From NCBI GenBank assembly GCA_029844215.1, contig CM056740.1:25897873-25961872 (forward strand): a stretch of DNA of 64,000 nucleotides. The letters run 5' to 3'. The notes below the pieces were generated by a model. That model ran no database searches and had not been told where the DNA came from. It saw only the letters and a list, made by a program, of their open reading frames with translations. Position numbers and translations under genes: made by a program. Each line of letters begins with the position of its first letter. Positions within the stretch are counted from its first letter, which is position 1. Of the stretch, positions 22,871 through 35,112 are shown one piece after another. The DNA is from Przewalskia tangutica. Lineage: Eukaryota > Streptophyta > Magnoliopsida > Solanales > Solanaceae.

Positions 22871-23450
22871 CGCCAGGCGTGATTAGGATTAAGCGGCGAA
22901 GGAAAATGAAGCAGATGATACAGGTATATTCTTACCCCTCTAGAGACTAGTATGTGTTGATGATATGATGAAGTGCTAAGTATTATGTTCAGATATCATT
23001 ATGTTAAAATTGTGTTTAGAAAACATGGTTAGTTAGAAGGATAAGTTTGGGGACAGGGAAATTGTGAGCCTTAGAATATTATACGTAGAGACCTTAGATG
23101 CGAGGCCATCTTGAGTAAAAGATTTATTTTCGTGTTGACCTTTATCGGAGTGCATTGTATACGGGGGATATATTTGTGTGATAAGTCCCTGAGTGGTATG
23201 AAATGAAAGAGGGTAGTTGAGCTAAGGAGACCACTAGGTTTTCGTGACTTGATTAGTAAGATTGTTCCGGATCGGGGGAACGAGAATTTGGCGCGATAGC
23301 GGGTCGGATCGAGGACCGATCGCGGGTCAACCCGCGGCCTATAATGAGGTGGGGTCAGTTCGGGGTGGTCCCGCCAGGTGGTAGGGTCACGAGGGCGCTA
23401 GACCCAAGTTTATATGACCGTTGTACGAGTTCGTGGATGCGTTCGACCAA
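22871..23450 (+). other. Non-coding spacer and module, A unit 3
   Basis: AT-rich spacer nearly identical to units 1, 2 and 4, then the module with GGTCAACCCGCGGCC and AGGTGGTAGGGTCACGAGGG. Confidence 0.75.
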
Positions 23451-24000
23451 TAGCCGGGCCGATGAGATCAGCCCATCTTGTCTTTCAGTCAGGACTGTTT
23501 ACTCGGCGGAGGGTTATGCGAGATGTTATATATCAGGAAGGTTGTAAGGCTGCACGGGGTTCCTACTTTTTACCTTATGACGGGCAGCGGAGCCCAGTTA
23601 TGGCTATTTCTTTTTCTGGAGGTTTTACCAGGCGGGGTTAGGAACTCAGGTGAGTCTCAGTAGTGCATTCACCCTCGGGCCAGTGTTTTTTGATTTCAGG
23701 GGTAGCAGCAAGGATTATGTGCCTCTTGTTGAGTGAGTATCATTATAGCTACCATTTCAGTATTCGGATGTCGCCTTATGAAGCCTTGTATGGGCGGGCG
23801 TAGGTTCTTGGCCGATTGGTTCGATGTTGGCAAGGTTCGATAGTTGGTCCATACTTGATCGGCGAGGATGTGGATAAGATGGAGCTTATCCAGGAGAGAT
23901 TATTGGCAGCTCAGAGTCAACAGAAGTCGTGCGGATAGTCGGCGTCGACACTTGGAGTTCAGGTTGACGGTGGGAGCTTTTGTGATGTTAGAGGTGATTC
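23450..24000 (+). pseudogene. Integrase remnant, A unit 3
   Basis: The clearest of the A integrase scraps. A 61-residue open stretch (23478-23663) holds KVVRLHGVPTFYLMTGSGAQ, the segment that reads R/K-E-V-V-R-L-H-G-V-P...S-D-R-G-A-Q in intact relatives. It contains the place of the second catalytic Asp, which is unreadable here. MSPYEALYG follows in another frame. Confidence 0.75.
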
Positions 24001-24110
24001 CTCGTGGATTGGGATGTAAGTAGTTGCGCGTGTGTTATTCTGTGGCCATGTGTGGCATTTGCAAACTGGTTAAGCTATGAGGAACTTTATCGTTATCTGT
24101 CTTGAGAAGG

Positions 24111-24145
24111 AACATTCGGGACGAATGTTTCTAAGGAGGGGAGAA
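24111..24145 (+). promoter_or_regulatory. Hairpin and polypurine tract, A unit 3
   Basis: AACATTCGGGACGAATGTT and then AAGGAGGGGAGAA, next to the LTR at 24146. The purine run is uninterrupted here, unlike the GGGGATAA of units 1 and 2. Confidence 0.75.
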
Positions 24146-24669
24146 TGTTATACCCCGTATTTCCAGAGTATGTATGTGAGGACGTACATACATTTGTACA
24201 AACCCTAATTAGGTTAAGGATGAAATTGTGAACTTTCGACGGAAAAGATTCCGAACCTTGTGAAGGAAATTCTACGCTTTTAATATTTTAACCGATTACG
24301 GATTTTTCCGAGAGACGAAATATTTTGGACCAATAGGAGGGCGACATGTGTCACCCTTAGTTGGCATGGGTTTGGACGAAAATGTTGGCCAAGTGGACTA
24401 AGTCAAATGGTCAAGTCTCGGAAGATATTTCTTTAGGGTGAGTGGGAGTAGGTAGAGGCGTTTTTTGGGCAAGTGGGAGGCTTGCCTTGGACGATTTTTG
24501 TGTGATAGTGGAAGGCCACATGGCTCTTAGTTGTGGGGGACATATGTCCCAATGTTGTGGTGGACATATGTCCCAAGGTTGTGGAGGACACTTGGTTGGA
24601 AGACCTCACTCTTCACATGGATCCAAATCTCCACCATCCACTTGCTTTGATCTTGGCCATTGAAGGTTC

Positions 24670-24677
24670 TATAAATA
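24670..24677 (+). promoter_or_regulatory. TATA box, A LTR 3
   Basis: TATAAATA at the same 524-bp offset as in LTRs 1 and 2. Confidence 0.65.
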
Positions 24678-26262
24678 CCCCTCAAGTGCAAGACTAAATC
24701 TTCATCCCTTAAACATTTTCCAAGTCTCAAAAACTCCTTCCCCCTCTAGATAGCTTTCGTCCAAACACCTTCCCCCCCTTCCTTGTGTTCTCGCCGAGAC
24801 ACACCCCCCCCCCCCTTCCTAGTTGTTTCGTCCAAAAGCCCCCCCCCTTTGATAGAAAAATATTCTCCAAGTATAGTTACTATTCCAAAATACCTTGTAG
24901 TATTCCAAAGTTACCTCTATACTAAAAGCCCGGAAATACTACTTTATATCCATTAGTCACAAAAAGAAACCCTGGGGAAATCTTCATAGTGGGTTGAAGT
25001 ATTAAGTAGAAGTTGTTTGGAAAATTCTAAGGGTTTCTTGGAGCTATCGGAGCGTGCAAATTAGGAGCTAAACGTTGCTCAGGATCGACATTAAATCTTG
25101 GATAATTTTGGGCTTATCGAGGTAATTAATCCTGTCCTTCTATTGTAATTGGAGATTACATACGGTAGTAGTATAGAAATGAGTATAAGTTATAGAAGGA
25201 TGGTATAAGAGAAGAGAATTGAACTGTACTTACATAGGGTTGTATTCTGATGACTTGTGTAGTTTGACTGTAGGAAGTCTTTGCGATTTTCCGTAGAATT
25301 AAGAACCTTCTGCTTAGAATATTCTACAGAGTAGTCTAGACGTTGATAGACATATATGGCCATTATAGGTTAAAGTTCTGCAAGTAGCGTGTTCTACTTG
25401 AAGGGCGGACAAGGCTAGCAGGGTTATAGTACGGTGGAGCGTTTTGCTATTTGTCGATAATCGTCGCGAGGTATGTGAACCTCTTCCTATCTTTTCTAGC
25501 ATGATATGTTGTGAACTATGTAGTACGGTAGACGTACATGTGTTAAATGAATTTGGTTGATTTAAAACATAAAGTGTTATAACGGCTTTATGGGAAGTTG
25601 TTATAACAACTTTATGTGGGCAAAGAAATGATTTGTGGTTTTTTAAAAGATAAAAGACTTGATGTGAAGTAATAAGAATCTTGAAGTATTTCGAAAGAAT
25701 TATGAATCGTTTTTGAAAGAAGAGTAATACTTAGTTTTAAAAGCTTAAGAGTTATACTAGCTTTATGGGAAGTTAGGTATAACGGCTTAAGAGAGATAAA
25801 AGGAACGGTTTACTTAATTGTTATGAAAGCCTTGTATTGATTTCGAAAATGAGAATAAGTATCGAACAAACCACTGCAGCGCTAATAAAGGAAAATGTAT
25901 TGACTAATTAAGTATTATTAAAACCAGTAGAAACCTCCATCTGCATAGAAGCTAAGATAAGCCAAAATTGTATTACATTTTCTAGATCATGGCTGCTTTA
26001 ATAAGATTGTTATAAACAAGAATGAACTACTCACACATAAGATATATGTTACTCAATCTTGTTAAAAGAAGAAATTACGTTGTTAGGACTATGAACTATG
26101 AAATCTTTCGAAAATAAGAGACTTAAGTATTTAAAAATATGCAACTTGAACTTTTGGAAAAGAATGTTGTTACTTGACTTTAAAACGGGAAAATGTGTTG
26201 GTTTAAAATGAAGGCATGGTATTGTCTTAATCTGTCTTAAAAGATGGTTTAAATGTTATATT

Positions 26263-26660
26263 CGATTCTTTTCATCGAGTCCCATGAGATGGGCCGAGAC
26301 ATGTATTCCATACGATTCTTTTCATCGAGTCCCATGAGATGGGCCGAGACATGTATTCCATACGATTCTTTTCATCGAGTCCCATGAGATGGCCGAGACA
26401 TGTATTCCATACGATTCTTTTCATCGAGTCCCATGAGATGGGCCGAGACATGTATTCCATACGATTCTTTTCATCGAGTCCCATGAGATGGGCCGAGACA
26501 TGTATTCCACACGATTCTTCATCGAGTCCCATGAGATGGGCCGAGACATGTATTCCATACGATTCTTTTCATCGAGTCCCATGAGATGGGCCGAGACATG
26601 TATTCCACACGATTCCACCTCGAGTCCCATGGGATGGGCCGAGACATGTCATACGTATCA
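26263..26660 (+). repeat. 50-bp tandem repeat, 8 units, A LTR 3
   Basis: Eight units. The CAATTC/GCCGAAAC variant unit seen in LTRs 1 and 2 is missing, which accounts for the lower count. Confidence 0.9.
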
Positions 26661-27264
26661 TACGATTTATACCTAGACTGCCGGCAGTGAGGAAGGAGTT
26701 CCACGGGCATGAGGGATGACTTTGAGGGAGTGAGTCCCTGCCTTGACATGACTACTTTTATGTTGTAAACTGTAGTTTGGTTATCATACATGTCTCCTGT
26801 TTTATATAAACTGTTATGATTTCATTTACGATTTTCCGTTCACATACTTGGTACTGTTATGTCGACCTCCTTGAGGCTGCGTTCATGCCGCGAGTAGAGT
26901 ACATCGGTTGATCCTCACTCTTAGGATCACGATTCGAGATATTAGGAAGCTCTGTTTTCCGAGGCTTATCTTTTGGTATGTTTCCCAGAGTTTGTAAGTT
27001 CTTGTACATTCGTGGTATGGCGGGGCCCTGTCTGTCATAGTTGTGTAAAAATCTTAAGTGCAGTAATCTTGTTGTGGCGAGATTTGTAAAAGGGATATAA
27101 CTGCTCAAGTGTATATGTATATATGTCGTCAGCACTTTTCTCGAATAAAGCTTTCTCACTTCATTTTGTTTCATGTCTTGTTTTATATTCCGCCGTTACT
27201 CGATGTATGTCTACTTGGGTGCCGGGTTAGGCACGATCACGGCCCGGATCGGTCGTGACAAAAG

Positions 27265-27276
27265 TGGTATCAGTGT
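27265..27276 (+). promoter_or_regulatory. Primer binding site, A unit 4
   Basis: TGGTATCAGTGT after CA-AAAG, as in unit 2. Confidence 0.7.
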
Positions 27277-27462
27277 TAATCCTCGGAAAGTGTCTGAGAC
27301 CGTATCTAGTAAAGTCTTGATTATCGGTGTGTTGTGCACCACACCAATAATCAGGAGGCTATAGGATATTTAGGATTGGTTTCCATTCTTCTCATTCTGA
27401 GATCGTGCCTTAGAGCTGTATTATAAGTTGGACCCCTCTGACGTATTTCGTTTTTACCGATT

Positions 27463-28031
27463 ATGCCTCGCGCAGGCAATCGTGGCCCGAAGGGCAAAGC
27501 GTGAGGGAGATGCGAGTTGAGTAGCGACGGTCTCTACTGAGACCACAGTACCTGAGCCTCTAGTCCCACAGCCTGGAGCAGAGGAGATGAGCTACAAGGA
27601 GATGGCCCAGTTATTGGCCAGGATAGTGGCAAGGCACGAGGATAAGGATCGCAGCAATTCCGATGCCGGTAGTACCGTAGTTCACGAGGCGGATAGTTTG
27701 AGACTGCGGGACTTTACGAGTTGCGACCGCGGTGTTTATGGATCGAGGCACGAGGATGATCCGCGGGAGTTCATCCGAAGCGATTCTGACGGATCGTAGG
27801 TGATCAAGCTTCGAGACCGAGTCGGTGGTCTTATGTTCGCATCGGTGCGTGATCTGCGATCGTCGTTTGATTCGTGAAGTGTCGGGAGCATGCGCCTCCG
27901 GCCATTGGGGCGAAGTTCTCGGAGGCATTTCTCGGCCAACTTCTTGCCTCGCATGATGAGAGAACGCAGGCGACATATTTACGATCTTTGAGGCGAGGCG
28001 TGCGGTTGGAGTACAACGTGGAGTTCGACTC
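27463..28031 (+). pseudogene. gag: gag 5' part, A unit 4 (split by element C)
   Basis: ATG at 27463. An open stretch 27587-27799 has MSYKEMAQLLARIVARHEDK and DDPREFIRSDSD, matching unit 1. The sequence stops at GTTCGACTC, where element C begins (28032), and resumes at 57371 after the duplicated GACTC. Confidence 0.8.
28027..28031. repeat. Target-site duplication of element C, left
   Basis: GACTC, duplicated at 57366-57370. The uninterrupted site is visible in units 1-3 as GTTCGACTCATTGGCTCGG. Confidence 0.9.
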
Positions 28032-29361
28032 TGTCACGACCCGACCGGGGCGCGGCCCGGTGCCTACGGGCACCGTTGGTATACATCGAGAGAATAGCGG
28101 CTGAACATACACAACATAAACACGTGTGTAAATAAAAGCGTCACAGCTGGCCGTCGGCCGCTTCCATAATATAAACATAATCAAAAGTACAACTCGGTTC
28201 TTACTGACCACATATGTGAATACGCACCTTAGGAATAACAATCGAACAATCGCGGGGCGGGGCCGCCATACCACGAATATACATGAATCTACTACCTCAG
28301 GGAAACCGTACCAAGAGATAAGCCTCCGGAGCAAATGGAGCTTTTCTCAAAACTGAACCGAGATCCTAAGAGCAAGGATCACCAACTTGTGCACCTAATA
28401 CCTGCGGGCATGAACGCGGCCCGAAGAAGTCGATCTAACAGTGCAGAATATGGAGCAGAAATAACATCTGATGAAGATCATAACTGTACAAAAGAATGAC
28501 AGGGACAAGTATAAAAATACATACCAGATCCGGCCGTGTCATTACCACTTATGAACTTAATCGCACCTTATTATCCTTTCCCATTTTCAATAAAAGTTAT
28601 AGTCACATTCTTATGTACACGATTAGAAAAAATCATTAAGTTCATTACTATATAACTTACTTATCTTCCATAAGTATAATCCGGCCCTTTAAGGAGGGCA
28701 CATTTTCTACCCGGCCCAATCTGGGACGCGATCAAGTCACACAAATATCAAGCGTGTCCGTGGAATCCCCCATCACTGCCGACAGCTATAAGTGTAAAAT
28801 ATAATCATGTGACGCGCCCGTGGCATCCCACCTCACTGTCGGCGTACACATACACAACACATATATATATATCTCCTGCCCGTGGAATCCCACATCACTG
28901 CCGACAGTCCAGGATATGATCATACACCAATAGGCATACATGAACACCAAGTCCCACCGGTGGTATAGCGTCTTGGGGGTCTACCCCTCACTTATACTCT
29001 TACCTTGGAGAAGGTGGTAAAGCAGGTGGTATATCATCTTAGGGGTCTACCCCTCACTTATACTCTTACCCTGGAGAAGGTGGTAAAGCATCTTGGGGGT
29101 TTACCCCTCACTTATACTCTTACCCTATCTCGACCGACCATCAAACAAAACAAGCATGGGGTATAATGTCTTGGGGGTTTACCCCTCACTTATACTCTTA
29201 CCCTGGAGAAGGTGGTATAGCATCTTGGGGGTTTACCCCTCACTTATACTCTTACCATATCTCGTGGCCAGTCGAACAAGCGAAGCACTACCGTATGTAC
29301 ATAAAAATCCGAATTTAACCCAGTACTACAAATAACGGAAGCATGCGTGGAATCCCACATC
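28032..29361 (-). repeat. Element C left LTR, first part
   Basis: From TGTCACGACC to the B insertion point. It contains a five-unit repeat (28965-29275) and a GC-rich end that differs from the right LTR by many small indels. The duplicated ACATC is at 29357-29361. Confidence 0.85.
28965..29275 (-). repeat. Five-unit tandem repeat in C left LTR
   Basis: Five copies of CTTGGGGGTCTACCCCTCAC followed by TTATACTCTTACC, spaced 55-75 bp and separated by GGAGAAGGTGGTA-type linkers. Homologous to the G repeat at 8041-8350. Confidence 0.8.
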
Positions 29362-29668
29362 TGTTATACCCGTATTTCCGGTATGCGTGGGGCGTGCGTG
29401 CGAGAATCTGACAGAAAGATTGGAAAGGAAGAAAGAGGTGATTTTTCCACGGAAAAGTTTAGGTTTTGTGAAGGAAAAAGGTTCGTTAATGGGAATGGAT
29501 TCCCAGTTTGGTATTCGGACTTCTGGAATATTAGAGAATTGTGGAATTTTATTTTGGAAATGGTCACGTGGGGCCACGGAGAAATTTACTTTTGTAGGGC
29601 CAGCTTTGTTTTGAGATTTTGGCCATCGTGGATATTTTTGGAAGATGTTTTATTTTGGGCCAATAGGA

Positions 29669-29686
29669 GGGTGACACGTGTCACCC
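29669..29686. promoter_or_regulatory. G-box palindrome in B 5' LTR
   Basis: GGGTGACACGTGTCACCC, preceded by GGGCCAATAGGA (CCAAT box). The pair matches the layout in E and is spaced about 400 bp from the TATA box. Confidence 0.55.
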
Positions 29687-30083
29687 CGCCTAGGTGGCTT
29701 CGAATGACATTTGTGCACAACACGGTTAGAGTCGTTTTTAAACGTTTTACATAACTTGCGAGGAAAATTCCGCTATGTCCTTTTAAATTTTGCGGATTTT
29801 TCAGAGACGAAACATTTTGGACCAGCGGGAGGGTGGCGTGTGTCACCTCACATTGAAGCAGTGGGCGTCGAGTGCGAAGTGGTTCACGTTTTGGCTTGAT
29901 CTTTTGGCTCGCGTTTTGTGTCCTATTGGTGCCTTGTTTTGTGCCTGGTTTTGGCCTTGTTTTGTGGCTTGTTTGGTGCAATGTTTTGTGGAGTAGGAGT
30001 TAGGGTGCACTTGGCTTGATCTTGGCCTTACACTTGCCTTGCACTTGGCTAGATCTTGGCCATTGGTTGGCCTTTGGTTTTGC

Positions 30084-30091
30084 TATAAATA
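30084..30091 (+). promoter_or_regulatory. TATA box, B 5' LTR
   Basis: TATAAATA in TTTTGCTATAAATAGCC, followed by the CTTCATCC putative start region about 30 bp downstream. Confidence 0.65.
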
Positions 30092-31807
30092 GCCGCCCTT
30101 ATGTTGATGCTCTCTTCATCCACACATAAAACCTTCCAAGCCTAAAATCCCTCCCTCCTCTAGTGTTGAGTTCGTCCAACTCATCCCCACTTGTGTGGCC
30201 TTATGGCGAGAGCCTCCTCCCCTGTGGTGCTAGTAGTGGGGTACCCACCACTAGCCTAGTTGTTTCGTATAATACACCCCCTCTTGGTAGAAATACTCTC
30301 CAGTATTGTTATAATGCCCAAAATACCTTAGCCTTGTACCTTGTAGTATTCAAAGATACCTCATACGTAGAGTCGGAAATACTACCTTTTGTCCTTTTAG
30401 TCTCAAACCAAAACCCTAAGGAAATCTTCATAGTTGGTTGAAGTATTTGAGTAGAAGTTGGTTAGAACTTCTAAGGGTTGTTTGGAGCGCACGGAGTAGG
30501 AGCTAAACCTTGCTCAGGATCGACATTATAACTTGGATAATTTTGGGCTTATCGAGGTAATTATCTTGTCCCTCTATTGTAATTGGAAATTACATGTTTG
30601 TTAGAATATATAGTTGAAGTATACTATATATGGAACTATACTTAGTATTCGGCAATGTCTTTTGACTTAAGCCTGAAGAATAAAGAACTGAACTGCACTG
30701 TATTTACATAGGACTGTATTGCAGTAGACTTGTGTAGTATTACTGAGTAGAATTGTACACGTCCGGTTAGACGTGTAAACCCCCCCCTGGTTGGCTTGGT
30801 GGCGGCCTCGATAGAGGAGGAGATTTCTGTTGTTGCGGGGAGAGTCTTTGCGAATTTTACGTAGAAAGATAGAAACTTGTGTTTTGGGGTTAATAGACGT
30901 TTGTGACCTTTATAGGTGAAAGTACTAAGAGTAGCGTATTCTACTCGAGGAGTGGAAAGGGCTAGCAAGGTTGTAGTACTTGGAGCATTTTGCTTATTGT
31001 CGATAAATCGTCGCGAGATATGTGAACCTCTTCCTATCTTTTCTAGCATGATTGTTGTGAACTATGTAGTACGGTAGACGTACATGTGCTAAGTGATTTG
31101 GTTGGTTTAAAACATAGGGTGTTATACTAGCTTTATGGGAAGTTAGTTATAACGACCTTATGTAGGTGAAAATGGTTTACTGATGTTAGAAGTTAAGAGA
31201 CTTGATCTTATAAGATAAGAGACTTAACTTATTTGTTTTAATGTGGATGTTTGTGTGAAACCTCATTCGTGAGTAATGAGTACTTGGTTTTAAAAGGATA
31301 ATGTTTCTTGATTTGGAATCGAATGTGTATCGACAGACCATTGCAGCGTTAATAAAGGAAAATGTATTGAATAATGATGTGTTGTATTAAAACCGGTAGA
31401 AACCTCCATCCGCATAGAAGCTAAGATAAGACAAAATGATATTACATTTTCTAGATCATGTCTTTGTAATAAGATCGTTATAAACAAGAATAAACTACTC
31501 ACATATATGACATATGTTACTCAATTGTTTTAAAAGAGATTAAGACTATGAGTTATGAAACCTTTCTAAAATAAGTGACTTGAGCATTTGAAAATGAGAA
31601 GCTTGAGTAATTGAAACTAGGCAAACTGGAACTTAGGAAAAGAATGTTGTTACTTGATTTTGAAAAGGAATGTGGGTTGGTCATTCTAATACTACGGGTA
31701 TCGGGTGACTTTTATAAAAGTAATGGATCTCTTTTAAAAGAACTTAACGTATGTAGTACTTTGGGGTTAAAAACCCGGACTTTGGCATAAAATGAAAGTA
31801 CTTTGAG

Positions 31808-31905
31808 TTGTGTGAACTTGCCTATGCTTGTTGTTGTGAAACTTGCCTATGCTTGTTGTTGTGAAACTTGCCTATGCTTGTTGTTGTGAAACTTGCCTAT
31901 GCTTG
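31808..31905 (+). repeat. 25-bp tandem repeat, 4 copies, B 5' LTR
   Basis: CTTGCCTATGCTTG occurs at 31817, 31842, 31867 and 31892. The partner LTR has three copies. Confidence 0.85.
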
Positions 31906-32039
31906 TGATGATAGCCTTTGTTGTGCAAGTGTGGTATTTCTGTGTTCTGGCGTCTCGATAGAGGCGGTCGACTTGTTGAGAACTTACTTGGGCGTCTTTG
32001 GCGGTGATGGAGAATTCCACGGGTATGTTTCCATTTTAA

Positions 32040-32350
32040 TTCTTGTCTTGTTGTTGATGTCACATGGACATGTCTGCCGTCACGATGTTCCGGAGCATGC
32101 GGCCATGCGGCCGGGTTAATTACCCGATATATTGTTATTGTGGTTACATGGACATGTCTACACCGAGGTAGAATTCCGGGGGCATGTGGCCATGCGGCGA
32201 GGTTGATCACCCGATATTATTGTTGATGTCACACGGGCGTGTCTACCGAGGTAGAATTCCGGCATGTGGCCGTGGGGCATTGGTATTATTGTTGCATCAT
32301 GGACATGTCTGCCGTCTGCGAATTAGGGGCATGCGGCCGTGATGCGAACA
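32040..32350 (+). repeat. Degenerate tandem repeats (about 80 bp) in B 5' LTR
   Basis: About five units with ACATGGACATGTCT, GGCATG(T/C)GGCCATGCGGC and a CCCGATAT-type spacer. Rich in GGCATG/CATGCGG. Confidence 0.65.
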
Positions 32351-32961
32351 TGATTGATGTTGTGGGCGTGAGACCCATAGTTATATTTGAGTGATGACTT
32401 GAGGCGTGAGTCACATCGACATGATCGCTTTTATGTTGTGGCGTAGTTTGGTTATCATACATGTCTCCCCTTTATATAGACTAGTATGATTTCATTCTGA
32501 TATTTCTGATTTCACATACTTGGTACTGTTATCTTGACCTCGCTTGAGCTGCGTTCATGCCGCAGTAGAGGTACATCGGCCGTGGATCCTCGCTCTTAGG
32601 ATCTCGGTTCGACGTTTTGGGAAGCTCCGTTTCTCGGAGGCTTATCTTTTGGTATGTGTTCCACGAGTTGTAGGTTCTTGTACATTCGGGGTATGGCGAG
32701 CCACTGTCCGTCATAGTTATTGTAAATCTTAGAGTGCATGTAATCTTGTTGTGGGCGGGGTTTGTAAAAAAAGGATTAAAGCATTCGTTTTGAAAGAGTT
32801 GTAATTATATATGTTATTGGAAGGTAGCAGTTGGGTTGCTTTGTTTATGATCATATATCTTGTTTCTTGTTTAAAGTTTTATTTTCCTGGTTTTCTCGAT
32901 GTTGTGTCACTAGGGTGCGGGATAAGGCACGATGCGAACCGGGGCGGAGTCGTTACAAAAG

Positions 32962-32972
32962 TGGTATCGAGC
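32962..32972 (+). promoter_or_regulatory. Primer binding site, element B
   Basis: TGGTATCGAGC after CA-AAAG; like the PBS of A unit 1, it lacks two bases of TGGTATCAGAGC. Confidence 0.7.
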
Positions 32973-33156
32973 GATTAATCCTCGGAAAGTATCTACACGT
33001 GTCTAGTAGAGTCTTGATTATCGATGTGTTGTGCACCACATCTATAATCGAGAGGCTGCAGGACATTTAGGATTGGTTTCCATTCTTCTCATTACGAGAT
33101 CGTGCCTTAGAAAGGTGTTGTAAGTTGGACCCTCCGACGTGTCTCGTTTTACGATT

Positions 33157-34312
33157 ATGCCTCCGCCAAGCAACCGAGCCACGAAGGGCAAGACAGTAGG
33201 AACCGCTAGTGAGATCTGAGAGAGTGCGAGCGCGAGCCCGAGCAGTACGAGGTTGTGCTTGGGCGGGTTTTGTACGCCGCCGGCCCAGCGAAGGTTAGAG
33301 CGCGGCAATGGCTGCGAGACCGCATGATACGAGCCTCCGTCCGATGCAGGCGAGAGGAGATGGGTTACAAGGAGATGGCCCGATTCTTGGCGGTCGTGGC
33401 GAATATGAGATAGGTGGATCGGCGATTCGATTCGAGCACCGATGGTTCACCCCCGGCGAATAGTTTGAGGCTACGGGACTTTACGAGTTGTAGCCCGCGA
33501 GTTTTATGGGTCGAGGCACGAGGATGATCGCAGGAGTTCATCCGGCGATTCTGACGGATCGTCACGGGTGATCAAGCGGAGACCGAGTGCAGACCTTTGG
33601 TTCGTCGGTGCGTGATACGCGATCGATTGGTTTGATTCATGGGAGCTTTCCCGGGGAGAGCATGCACCTCCAACAGTATGGGATGAGTTTTCGGGGCTTT
33701 CTCACGCACTTGCCTCCGCGGATGAGGAGGCACGGTAAACAGATTTTGATGCTTAGGCAGGCGGGTCGTTACAAAAATGCGTCGGCGTTGGTAGCTAGTA
33801 TGGAGGATCGAGTGCACCGATATGTTACAGGGCTCGATGATTACATGTCGAGGCATGTTCGGAGTAGCTCTTCGGTAGGGCATGGACATTGCCCACATGC
33901 GAGCTCATGCGGCTGGGATGTGAGGCACGGAGAGGTCGACGGAATGACGAATCGGCGAAGAGGTCGAACAACAGGTCCTTTGGTGACTTTCGAGGCGGAC
34001 CGCCTCGGCGTACTAGTTTTGTACCTCCGCCACGGTCGAGTGGTCCTCCGCAACCTTGAGTATTCGGAGCGGTCGTGGCTCGAGGATCAGTTTCGAGAAG
34101 TAAGGGTGTTGGCGGATCGGTCACCCTACCTCGGTGTGGTCGATGTGGTAGACCGTATTTCGGGAGTGTCGTGGTGCCAGGAGCTTGTTATTTTGCGGCC
34201 AGCGGGGCCATTTGCGAGCTGTCCGACCAAGGTAGCACGGATGTTACGACTCGACTCTGGATCGATGGTGGTTCATCGCGCCTACATTATGCGCCTGCGA
34301 GTGGGCCTATGA
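33157..34312 (+). pseudogene. gag: gag of element B
   Basis: ATG at 33157 (MPPPSNRAT-type start). A long open stretch (33587-34312, 241 codons) covers part of gag in changing frames. It includes FRGFLTHLPPRMRR, MEDRVHRYVTGLDDYM and VTFEADRL, equivalent to segments of A and D gag. Near 34100-34240 a CGRCG half-knuckle and a damaged second knuckle (ACYFAASGAICELS) remain. The central region is better preserved than in family A. Not functional as read. Confidence 0.75.
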
Positions 34313-35079
34313 TTAGAGTGGGCGGTAGCCGGGTATATCCTTAACCCTCTAGAGTTTTGGTATGCTTGTTATGATGGTCTCATTATTGTGTGCTATGTAC
34401 GAATAGCGTTGTGTTAATTGTGAGTTAGAAAACATGCTTAGTTGGGAGGATACGTATGGGGGCATGGTAAGTGTGAACCTTAGACTATGTCACGACTGAG
34501 ACCTTAGGGGTAAGGTCGTCTTGAGTTAAAGATTTATTTTATGTTTGACCCTATTCAGAGTAGTGGTATACGTGGGATTTATTTGTGTGATAAGTCCGTG
34601 GGTAGTGTGAGATGGAAGTGGTAGCTTTCATGATGTGAGTTAGTAAGATTGTTCCGGATCGGGGAACAAGAGTTTGGCGCGGTTGGGGGTCGGGTTGAGG
34701 ACCATTTGCGGGTCAACCCGTAACCCGGTTTGGGGTGGGGTCAGTTCTGGGTGGTCCCACCAGGCGGTAGGGTCACGAGGATGCTAGGCCCAAGTTTGTA
34801 TGACCATCGTATGAGTTGGTGGATATGTTCGACCAGAAGCGGATCGTGGAGGCCGGGAATGGCCTTAAGGGAGATTGAAGTTAGTTTGATGACCAAGTTT
34901 GTAGGTAGTAACTCCAAAGGTTGGTATGAAGCATTGTGGAAGTGTGGTACGGATACTAGAAAGAGTTCGAGTGTTAGAAGAGTACAACGAGTTAGGGAGA
35001 AGAGAACGTGTGTTAGTTCGTGGCGGCGTGGCGTCGGCAACTTGTTAGAGGAACTTTATCGTTATCCGACTTGAGAAGG
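34313..35079 (+). other. Non-coding spacer and module, element B
   Basis: The spacer (34330-34670) is homologous to that of A. The module at 34672-34860 has GGTCAACCCG, GGGTGGGGTCAGTTCTGGGT and CTAGGCCCAAGTTTGTATG. It is followed not by integrase but by a sequence containing CTCCAAAGGTTGGTATGAAG, also seen inverted in C (about 42240). No RT or protease. Confidence 0.65.
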
Positions 35080-35112
35080 AACATTCGGGACGAATGTTTC
35101 TAAGGAGGAGAA
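35080..35112 (+). promoter_or_regulatory. Hairpin and polypurine tract, element B
   Basis: AACATTCGGGACGAATGTT then TAAGGAGGAGAA next to the LTR at 35113. Confidence 0.75.

Larger units (their letters stand above)
24146..27260 (+). repeat. Array A LTR 3 (3115 bp)
   Basis: TGTTATACCCCG...GGTCGTGACA. TATA box at 24670-24677, cytosine tracts at 24770-24850, eight-unit 50-bp repeat at 26263-26660. Confidence 0.9.
29362..32957 (+). repeat. Element B 5' LTR (3596 bp)
   Basis: TGTTATACCCG...GTCGTTACA. G-box palindrome 29669-29686, TATA box 30084-30091, four 25-bp repeats (31808-31905) and degenerate repeats of about 80 bp (32040-32350). The small ORFs at 29347-29754 and 30163-30441 have no protein similarity and are interrupted in the partner LTR. 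Confidence 0.9.
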
